From assembly GCA_030427215.1 (NCBI GenBank), contig JAUHXB010000082.1, forward strand, positions 1 through 5,975: DNA of 5,975 bases, given 5' to 3'. The DNA comes from Alphaproteobacteria bacterium (GTDB lineage: Bacteria; Pseudomonadota; Alphaproteobacteria; Micavibrionales; UBA1664). Shown here one piece after another: positions 1 to 4,500 of this stretch (positions within the stretch are counted from its first letter, which is position 1; each line of letters begins with the position of its first letter). Below the pieces are notes generated by a model that had not been told where the DNA came from, made no database searches, and saw only the letters and a program-made list of their open reading frames with translations. A program made the position numbers and the translations under genes.

Positions 1-249
1 TGATAAACGATTAAGGACACCAGAAATTAATAATTTGGGTGCTTTGTCATTCAACAACAACTCAAACCCTTGTTCAATACGGCCCTTTGCCCCCGTTAAA
101 ACGATGATGGCGTCATGTGGTTGTAATTCCTCATCCTTTGGCGTTTGCCATACCAGGATCGTTGCGCAATAAATAAAATACCCCAATGTTATTGCGGTTA
201 CCGCTAAAACACAGGTCATAGTGATTGATTTTAAAATAAATTTGATCAT
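1..249 (-). CDS. YdcF/SanA-like DUF218 membrane protein, N-terminal part (runs off the left edge)
   Basis: The first 83 codons of a minus-strand gene whose 3' end lies outside the window. The start is the ATG at 249-247, which shares the ATGA overlap with the ftsX stop. Residues about 4-31 form one hydrophobic membrane segment (signal anchor). The start of the DUF218 fold follows: DAIIVLTG at 46-53, then a conserved-looking R-I-E-Q-G-F-E-L-L stretch at 58-66 and KLLISG at 72-77. This matches the family pattern of a beta strand ending in L-x-G, an arginine helix and a strand ending in SG. DUF218 proteins are envelope-linked; E. coli SanA and ElyC affect barrier function and peptidoglycan or lipid-carrier metabolism, but the reaction is not settled. 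A DUF218 gene directly after ftsX is, as I recall, a common alphaproteobacterial arrangement. The family call is firm; the function is not. Confidence 0.85.
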   Translation of the reverse strand, partial: MIKFILKSITMTCVLAVTAITLGYFIYCATILVWQTPKDEELQPHDAIIVLTGAKGRIEQGFELLLNDKAPKLLISGVLNRLS

Positions 250-1091
250 GGCATCGCCCATAAGTATCGTGCCACAACCCACCGTGTCACAAAAATTCCC
301 AACGCTATAAAGATAAATGAAACACCAAACATATAGGCGTAAAATAACCCTAATCCGAACCCTAAATCAAGGAAGCTTATCAAATGCGATAGGGTTAAAA
401 GAACGATGATGAGGCCAATTAAAATGCCCCATATGATCGGGCGAAGGATGCTGATTTGAAATAAGGATGCAATTTTGGATGGGGATGCGCCCATGATATG
501 AAATAACTCGACAATTGATTTTGACGCCTTTAGTTGAGCCTTAATAATCGCGCTCAACATAATGGTGGTGAGGAAAAATATACTGACCGCCAATCCACAA
601 AATATGAGTTTTAAATAAGTTGCGGTTTGAACAATATCTCGTTGCCAATCATTCGCGGTTTTAACAATGGCATTGGGAATGATGCGATTGATATTTCTAC
701 GAATGCGATCTTCGTTATTTTCTGCGCGGTCTGGATGCAGGGTGAGTTGAATGAATGCGGGCATGGCAATGCCAAAATCGGCCAGATCACTTATGTTCGA
801 TGTTTTCATAGTAGACGTTAAAATCACGGGATCATTTTTCAAAATCTCCATGACTTTTACTGTTTGTTTGTCAATGGTAGCCTGATCAATTAATGTTTCA
901 TCATCAATCATATAGGGTGGTAATTCGATCATCATGCTGTGATCAATATCGGCGATCCATCCGCTGGTAATTGTTTTCACAAACAGGAATCCAACCGCGG
1001 AAAAACAGGCGATGAATATCATAAACATCACCATTAACCCAACGTGGTGAAAAGATGAAAGGGGGATTAATTGTCGCGACAATGTCATCAT
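246..1091 (-). CDS. ftsX: Cell division protein FtsX, permease subunit of the FtsEX complex
   Basis: A 281-aa inner-membrane protein with the FtsX layout. A short cytoplasmic N-terminus is followed by TM1 (about 17-38), a periplasmic domain (about 39-157), TM2 (about 158-182), a cytoplasmic loop, TM3 (about 216-240) and TM4 (about 248-270). The loop between TM2 and TM3 carries ELFHIMGASPSKIASLF (195-211), the coupling helix region with the G-A-S/T pattern typical of FtsX/MacB-type permeases. FtsX partners the ATPase FtsE. In E. coli and other studied bacteria the periplasmic loop recruits an activator of peptidoglycan hydrolases at the septum. The gene starts inside the ftsE stop (ATGA at 1091-1088) and ends inside the next start (ATGA at 249-246), indicating translational coupling. 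Two adjacent ATG codons (1091 and 1088) could serve as start; a GGGGA lies about 8 bases upstream of the first. Confidence 0.93.
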   Translation of the reverse strand: MMTLSRQLIPLSSFHHVGLMVMFMIFIACFSAVGFLFVKTITSGWIADIDHSMMIELPPYMIDDETLIDQATIDKQTVKVMEILKNDPVILTSTMKTSNISDLADFGIAMPAFIQLTLHPDRAENNEDRIRRNINRIIPNAIVKTANDWQRDIVQTATYLKLIFCGLAVSIFFLTTIMLSAIIKAQLKASKSIVELFHIMGASPSKIASLFQISILRPIIWGILIGLIIVLLTLSHLISFLDLGFGLGLFYAYMFGVSFIFIALGIFVTRWVVARYLWAMP

Positions 1092-1741
1092 GGGATAAGT
1101 TCCCCTGATTTAAGCGTGAGAAGGGGGTGCGGAAACGCCTTTACCAGATTTTTATTATGGGTTGCGACAACAATGGCTGTGCCTTTTTTGTTCAATTCCT
1201 CAAACAAACCCATAATTTTAAGGCCCATTTCGTCATCCAAACTGCCCGTTGGTTCATCGGCCAATAAAATTTGTGGTTTCGCAATGACGGCGCGGGCAAT
1301 CGCGGCGCGTTGTTGTTGTCCACCTGATAAAAACACAGGCTTCATCTTTAAATGATCTTTCAATCCCATCCATTCGGCCATGGCGTTGACATCTGTTTTT
1401 ATCGCTTTATCGCTTTCACCGCTCAGGCGTAGGGGCAGGGCGATATTGTCAAACACTGACAATTCGGGGATAAGACGGAAATCTTGAAATATAACACCAA
1501 TTTTTTGCCGAATAAGCGCGCGTTTGGACCGACTTAATTTTGAAACATCCTTATTAAAAAAATGAATGTCGCCGCGGCTTGGTAATTTTCCAATATGAAG
1601 TAACCTCATCAATGATGTTTTGCCTGATCCACTTTGTCCCATAAGGTAGTGAAATGACCCTTCTTTTAAAGATAAGGATATATCGGTTAAAACCTCTGGG
1701 CCGCCATCATAACGAAGACCAACATGCGACATATTTATCAT
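1088..1741 (-). CDS. ftsE: Cell division ATP-binding protein FtsE
   Basis: A 217-aa ABC ATPase of the usual FtsE length with every catalytic motif intact: Walker A GQSGSGKT (35-42), Q-loop Gln86 in IFQDFRL, signature LSGGQQQR (138-145), Walker B ILLADEP (158-164) with the catalytic Glu163, D-loop SLD (167-169) and H-loop His195. It couples ATP hydrolysis in the cytoplasm to FtsX and so to septal cell-wall remodelling. The first ATG matches the usual FtsE N-terminus (M-I-x-x-x-x-V) better than the in-frame ATG three codons later. The start follows the stop of the upstream secreted protein with no gap (TAAATG at 1744-1739), and the stop overlaps the ftsX start, so all three are probably translated from one mRNA. 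Close relatives such as LolD or MacB ATPases are made unlikely by the adjacent FtsX. Confidence 0.96.
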   Translation of the reverse strand: MINMSHVGLRYDGGPEVLTDISLSLKEGSFHYLMGQSGSGKTSLMRLLHIGKLPSRGDIHFFNKDVSKLSRSKRALIRQKIGVIFQDFRLIPELSVFDNIALPLRLSGESDKAIKTDVNAMAEWMGLKDHLKMKPVFLSGGQQQRAAIARAVIAKPQILLADEPTGSLDDEMGLKIMGLFEELNKKGTAIVVATHNKNLVKAFPHPLLTLKSGELIP

Positions 1742-2476
1742 TTATTTTTGATCCAACCCAATTTGTGCATCAATAATATTTTGAAGGCTTTTGGCCTTTC
1801 GCGTTGCATTCGTAATTTGAATGGCGGTTTGATAGGCCAAATCAAATTGTTCATCTTTGACAAAAATATCATTCACCAATCCTAAGGCTTTGTTTTTAAA
1901 GGATTGAGATTGAATGGCATTGATTGATTTTATCGCCTCGTCATAATCGCCTCGCTCGGCCTGAATTTCCGCCGTTTCGCCTAATGCTTTGTTTTTTAAT
2001 TCAGGCTTTGTCATGGCCAATGTTGTTTGCATGGCGTCGTTGTCTAACCCCGCAAAGGCCTGCGCCATGGCAATATAGGTATATGCAATGTCGCGTGCGC
2101 CTTCGTGAGTGATTGTTTTTGAAAAATTATCTAATTTTGAAAAGACATCTTTATATGTCTCATCACTTAGATCTTTATTGATGGCCAAAGCCATACCTAT
2201 GGCACGCACCGTCATGGCCTGCGTATCCGGATTATCAATTTTTGAAATAAGCGTTACGGCCTTATCAATATCCCCATCATAGGCCAAAGACACAGCCAAA
2301 TCACGGTAAGCATGGTTACGCCATCTTTTTTCAGTGATCTGCTCTATCGAGGCCTCTGTCACGGCCATAAGGCATGATGTATCATTATAATCACATGCTT
2401 GTGTCTCTGATGCGTGACCTTTTACACTCAGCATCATCATTGTTAAAAATAATATAGTGGATGTCCGTATCATCAT
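1742..2476 (-). CDS. Secreted alpha-helical (TPR-like) repeat protein heading the ftsEX operon
   Basis: A 244-aa protein that I cannot assign to a named family. Residues 1-22 look like a Sec signal peptide: Arg4, then a hydrophobic core, then G-H-A before a likely cleavage after Ala22. The mature part begins with two close cysteines (Cys28, Cys35) that could form a disulfide. The rest is built of degenerate helix-turn-helix units of about 34-36 residues, visible at about 59-93, 129-165, 167-199 and 201-234. They share the pattern 'A...A..G..D.A...I..I.....+.KAL..I', as in tetratricopeptide-type solenoids. Such solenoids bind proteins, so a periplasmic scaffold or adaptor is plausible. The stop abuts the ftsE start, tying its expression to FtsEX. 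Start choice: ATG codons lie at 2476 and 2473 behind AGGAAGAG; spacing slightly favours the second. The export call is strong, the repeat call good, and a cell-division role is inference only. Confidence 0.8.
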   Translation of the reverse strand: MMIRTSTILFLTMMMLSVKGHASETQACDYNDTSCLMAVTEASIEQITEKRWRNHAYRDLAVSLAYDGDIDKAVTLISKIDNPDTQAMTVRAIGMALAINKDLSDETYKDVFSKLDNFSKTITHEGARDIAYTYIAMAQAFAGLDNDAMQTTLAMTKPELKNKALGETAEIQAERGDYDEAIKSINAIQSQSFKNKALGLVNDIFVKDEQFDLAYQTAIQITNATRKAKSLQNIIDAQIGLDQK

Positions 2477-2484
2477 CTCTTCCT
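2477..2484 (-). promoter_or_regulatory. Ribosome binding site of the secreted repeat protein gene
   Basis: On the minus strand this reads AGGAAGAG immediately before two consecutive ATG codons. AGGA ends 4 bases before the first ATG and 7 before the second, so the second start may be used more. It is the clearest Shine-Dalgarno sequence in the window and contrasts with the plus-strand genes, which lack one. Confidence 0.65.
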
Positions 2485-2503
2485 AAAATCATAAATGAAT
2501 GTC

Positions 2504-2511
2504 ATTATAAT
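2504..2511. promoter_or_regulatory. Palindromic divergent -10 element (ATTATAAT) between the operon and the zinc-ribbon gene
   Basis: ATTATAAT is its own reverse complement, so a perfect TATAAT reads in both directions: plus at 2506-2511, minus at 2509-2504. For the plus-strand gene it ends five bases before the ATG at 2517, predicting transcription from about 2517-2518 and a leaderless mRNA. For the minus operon it predicts a start near 2497 and a leader of about 20 bases containing AGGAAGAG. A TGGACA-like -35 for the minus direction lies at 2534-2529 with a long 19-base spacer; no good plus-strand -35 is seen. Two polymerases could not occupy this site at once. Confidence 0.55.
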
Positions 2512-2516
2512 AACGT

Positions 2517-2708
2517 ATGATTATAGCCTGTCCACAATGTGATATCCGATTTGTTGTCCCATCCACCGTTTTTGCGCGCGGCGGGCGAAAAATGAAATGT
2601 GCCAAATGCGAACATAAATGGTTTCAAGACGAACCGTTAGACAAAAAAGAAGACACGGATGATTTTAGGGCCTCTTTAAATGAGACCTTAGATAGGGCTG
2701 ATAAATAG
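2517..2708 (+). CDS. Product if the TAG terminates: 63-aa soluble MJ0042 zinc-ribbon protein
   Basis: If the stop is obeyed, the gene makes a 63-residue cytoplasmic protein: a complete four-cysteine zinc ribbon in residues 1-36, with the typical KCAKC and a following HKWF, then an acidic, lysine-rich tail. The zinc site would still fold, but the protein would lose its membrane anchor and C-terminal domain. Stand-alone zinc ribbons of this size exist, so a functional short product cannot be excluded. The frame continuing straight into the missing domains argues that this is not the ancestral form. Confidence 0.6.
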   Translation: MIIACPQCDIRFVVPSTVFARGGRKMKCAKCEHKWFQDEPLDKKEDTDDFRASLNETLDRADK

Positions 2709-3122
2709 CCTGATCAACAATCATTCCCTCAAACATTAAAATCTGATTTTAAAGACGGCTATATCACTATTATTATTGGGTTTTTGGTGGTTATTGGGTT
2801 TTTCTTTTTATATCAATCTTTCCGTGGCCCCATTCCGGTGGGGGAAGGATTGGTTTTTGATATGATTGAAGTTGAACGTATTGGAAATGATATTCACCTT
2901 GAGGGATTGATCGTTAATGCAATGAATGATGATCGCGGTGTGCCAAGTGTGAAAATAACCCAAATTTTGAATAATGATGTGAAGGGCGATTCAATCATCA
3001 TTCCCATTCAAACAAAAATATTGGAAACGGGACAAAATATTCCTTTTGTAACAACTTTAAACAATATCGGCCCCGATATTCAAAATCTTCATATTGAATT
3101 TAATATGGACGAGAATAATTAA
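2709..3122 (+). pseudogene. C-terminal continuation: membrane segment plus DUF3426-like domain, no credible start of its own
   Basis: 137 codons in the same frame as the zinc ribbon, ending at TAA 3120-3122. A TTG at 2784 could be called a start but falls in the middle of the hydrophobic segment (I-T-I-I-I-G-F-L-V-V-I-G-F-F-F-L) with no ribosome binding site. The first in-frame ATG is at 2862, past the membrane segment. Reinitiation would therefore not give a sensibly anchored protein. The domain has alternating beta-strand-like stretches (for example D-I-H-L-E-G-L-I-V-N and P-F-V-T-T-L-N) resembling the FxxH/DUF3426-type extracytoplasmic fold. Confidence 0.55.
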
Positions 3123-3238
3123 TGTGAGGGATAGGTTCGGGGGAACGTATCTTTTCCTGATGGGGAATCCAATTCCGATGGTTTAACACCGCATGCGGAT
3201 AGGGATAGAAAAAGTCCGATAAAAATTATATATTTCAT
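3119..3238 (-). CDS. lptM: Small LptM-like (YifL/LPAM_2-type) lipoprotein, 39 aa
   Basis: A complete 39-codon gene: M-K-Y followed by a hydrophobic stretch, then the lipobox L-S-A-C (Cys16 would be lipidated and become residue 1 of the mature protein). Next comes C-G-V-K-P, matching the C-G-x-K-G/P signature of LptM/YifL lipoproteins, and a short tail ending P-R-T-Y-P as in alphaproteobacterial relatives that I recall. In E. coli, LptM associates with the LPS translocon LptDE and aids its disulfide-dependent maturation. In alphaproteobacteria the gene usually sits between argH and lysA; neither is here. The stop (3121-3119) overlaps the convergent upstream gene's stop, and the start overlaps the divergent tlpA start. 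An in-frame alternative start lies two codons upstream (3244). Family assignment is good; the gene symbol is by homology of motif only. Confidence 0.78.
   Translation of the reverse strand: MKYIIFIGLFLSLSACGVKPSELDSPSGKDTFPRTYPSH
3206..3234 (+). promoter_or_regulatory. Candidate tlpA promoter
   Basis: TAGAAA (3206-3211), a 17-base spacer and TATATT (3229-3234). Transcription would begin near 3241, which is after the first possible tlpA ATG (3237) and two bases before the second (3243). It lies entirely inside the lipoprotein gene on the other strand. The -35 is only a 4/6 match. Confidence 0.4.
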
Positions 3239-3246
3239 GATCATGA
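3235..3246. repeat. Perfect palindrome TCATGATCATGA carrying the start codons of two divergent genes
   Basis: The 12 bases equal their own reverse complement. Each strand therefore reads ATG-ATC-ATG: plus strand for tlpA (starts at 3237 or 3243), minus strand for the lipoprotein (starts at 3244 or 3238). Depending on the start used, the two coding regions overlap by up to 8 bases. If tlpA uses 3243 and the lipoprotein uses 3238 they do not overlap. Confidence 0.8.
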
Positions 3247-3905
3247 CTATAAAGAAATCAAAACCAAATCAAAAGCGTCTATTTGCAGCCATCTTTTTAA
3301 TGTTTATTGTGACATTCGGCATGATCCAATTTGCGGTTGTTCAAAGTGAAGAAGAGATAAAAGTGCCTCTTAAAACCAATGATGATGTTGTCGAGGCCTA
3401 TGAAAACGCCTTAGGCGATTGGGCGGAAATTGAGGCACAATCCGAATTTCAAAAACGAATACAAATTTTTGATGACCCTGTGACCGCGCCAGATATTGAA
3501 TTCAAAAATATACTGGATCGCGATTTAACGTTAGGGGATTTTCGTGGGCAATGGTTGGTTGTCAATTTTTGGGCCAGTTGGTGCCCACCATGTATTGTTG
3601 AAATGCCAACATTGCAGGATTTACAAGACCATTATGAAGGCCAAAATCTAAAAGTTGTTGCCATCGCCTTGGACCGAAATTATACATCGGACAAATTAAG
3701 GGGTTTTATGAGCAAGCATAGTTTTGGGCCTATTGCAGCCTATTACGGGCATTGGCCTGATATCCGTGAAAAATATGATATCCCGGGTTTGCCAACAACA
3801 TACATTATTTCACCAGATGGTAAGGTTATGGCCCGCTATCAAGGCGACGCCGATTGGAATGGTGCAGAGGCAAAAATGCTTATAGAAAGCTTAATGATTA
3901 AATAA
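3237..3905 (+). CDS. tlpA: TlpA/ResA-like membrane-anchored thioredoxin-fold protein
   Basis: A 222-aa protein with a basic N-terminus, one membrane anchor (about 14-36), a linker rich in acidic residues, and a periplasmic thioredoxin-like domain (about 83-222). The active site is WCPPC (115-119, redox cysteines 116 and 119) within VVNFWASWCPPC. The cis-proline is Pro186 in GLPTTYII, followed by the usual S-P-D-G-K turn. Such proteins keep periplasmic cysteines reduced, classically for cytochrome c or oxidase copper-site assembly. Its redox partner and client are not encoded here. The start is uncertain: ATG 3237 overlaps the divergent lipoprotein start, while ATG 3243 fits the predicted promoter better. 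In many alphaproteobacteria tlpA lies beside argH, which is absent. Family assignment is strong; client specificity is unknown. Confidence 0.9.
   Translation: MIMTIKKSKPNQKRLFAAIFLMFIVTFGMIQFAVVQSEEEIKVPLKTNDDVVEAYENALGDWAEIEAQSEFQKRIQIFDDPVTAPDIEFKNILDRDLTLGDFRGQWLVVNFWASWCPPCIVEMPTLQDLQDHYEGQNLKVVAIALDRNYTSDKLRGFMSKHSFGPIAAYYGHWPDIREKYDIPGLPTTYIISPDGKVMARYQGDADWNGAEAKMLIESLMIK
3246..3251 (-). promoter_or_regulatory. Candidate -10 box of the LptM-like lipoprotein gene
   Basis: On the minus strand this reads TATAGT, a 5/6 match to the consensus. It predicts a transcript start at about 3239, directly at the ATG at 3238, and there is no Shine-Dalgarno sequence. No strong -35 is present; TTGATT at 3272-3267 is the best but sits only 15 bases away. 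It mirrors the tlpA -10 on the other side of the palindrome. Confidence 0.35.
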
Positions 3906-3908
3906 ATA

Positions 3909-3937
3909 TTGACATATTTAAAAATATAGGATAAATT
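3909..3937 (+). promoter_or_regulatory. Promoter of the 168-aa orphan gene
   Basis: A perfect -35 TTGACA (3909-3914), a 17-base spacer and TAAATT (3932-3937, 4/6). It begins three bases after the tlpA stop. The predicted transcript start, about 3944, coincides with the ATG, so the message would be leaderless; the only AGG (3928-3930) is too far upstream to act as a normal ribosome site and would not be transcribed. Confidence 0.55.
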
Positions 3938-3943
3938 ATCGAA

Positions 3944-4450
3944 ATGATACCTCAAATTATAAATGCATTCATTGTCGCCTCTCATATTACGAATATGGGA
4001 ACAGATTTATCTATGGAAGCTGGATATTCAAAAATTGTGGATTTTTCTGCAACTGTTTTGTTACCACCCGTCCAATCAAGCACACATTTTCTTGATCCAT
4101 TGGCGGATCCGATAATAGATTCTAATAAGCCGGCCTTTATTGATGCCGTCTACGCCTTGGATGCCATTTGTGAAAATAGTGATAATTTTGTTTTAAACGA
4201 ATTATGTGTTGATATTGGCAAAATTGTCGATCCAAAAGGCAATATATGCTTCGATGTATTGAATTATCCATCGAAAACAACAATGGCAGGGTGTGAGGTA
4301 ACTGTTGCCCAAAACATGGCAGGTGAAATATATTCTCTCTTTAATAATTCTGCTGCCGCAGTAAAAATTACTGATCCACTTTCGTCAAATGATTACGTTT
4401 TTTATAAAATAGAAGATAAGAAGTTTGGTTTTCCAATACATAAAATGTAA
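3944..4450 (+). CDS. Hypothetical 168-aa protein, four cysteines, no recognised family
   Basis: I do not recognise this protein. The N-terminus (residues 1-20) is mildly hydrophobic but has no basic residue before the hydrophobic part, so it is not a convincing signal peptide. The body is slightly acidic, with D-P-L-A-D-P repeats near 51-56 and an alternating pattern without membrane segments. Four cysteines (76, 88, 102, 117) lie in a 42-residue stretch with wide spacing, unlike a zinc ribbon; disulfides would be possible if the protein were exported. An upstream in-frame stop at 3932-3934 fixes ATG 3944 as the earliest ATG start. It has its own promoter right after tlpA and is convergent with the next gene. 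The long open frame and sensible composition support a real gene, probably lineage-specific. Confidence 0.6.
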   Translation: MIPQIINAFIVASHITNMGTDLSMEAGYSKIVDFSATVLLPPVQSSTHFLDPLADPIIDSNKPAFIDAVYALDAICENSDNFVLNELCVDIGKIVDPKGNICFDVLNYPSKTTMAGCEVTVAQNMAGEIYSLFNNSAAAVKITDPLSSNDYVFYKIEDKKFGFPIHKM

Positions 4451-4500
4451 TTATTAAGCACGCCTTTCCTAACCAACCAGCATAATTATCAATTTTATAA

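Larger units (their letters stand above)
2517..3122 (+). pseudogene. Zinc-ribbon (MJ0042-type) and DUF3426-like membrane protein gene interrupted by one in-frame TAG
   Basis: One continuous reading frame of 202 codons, broken only by TAG at codon 64 (2706-2708). Read through, it gives the architecture expected of this alphaproteobacterial family: an N-terminal MJ0042 zinc ribbon (Cys5-x2-Cys8 and Cys28-x2-Cys31), a charged linker, a single membrane segment (about 82-99) and a C-terminal domain of about 100 residues resembling DUF3426. Both halves look well preserved, with no frameshift or second stop. That points to a very recent nonsense mutation, a sequencing error, or real readthrough/recoding of UAG. 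The start at 2517 fits the family (M-x-I-x-C-P-x-C) and has no Shine-Dalgarno. The family's role is unknown; it often neighbours ftsEX. Whether to call it a pseudogene or a recoded gene cannot be settled from this sequence. Confidence 0.75.

Noticed and set aside
627..2112. Plus-strand open frames opposite ftsX, ftsE and the repeat-protein gene (627-821, 1071-1355, 1924-2112)
   Set aside because: They are antisense shadows of well-supported genes, with no start signals and atypical composition.
2706..2708. Pyrrolysine or selenocysteine insertion at the interruption
   Set aside because: The codon is TAG, not TGA, which rules out selenocysteine. Nothing nearby suggests pyrrolysine, the site is in a charged linker rather than an active site, and no catalytic role is expected.
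2784..3122. Independent gene starting at TTG 2784
   Set aside because: The TTG is in the middle of a hydrophobic helix, has no Shine-Dalgarno, and lies in the same frame as the upstream zinc ribbon; it is better read as the continuation beyond the TAG.
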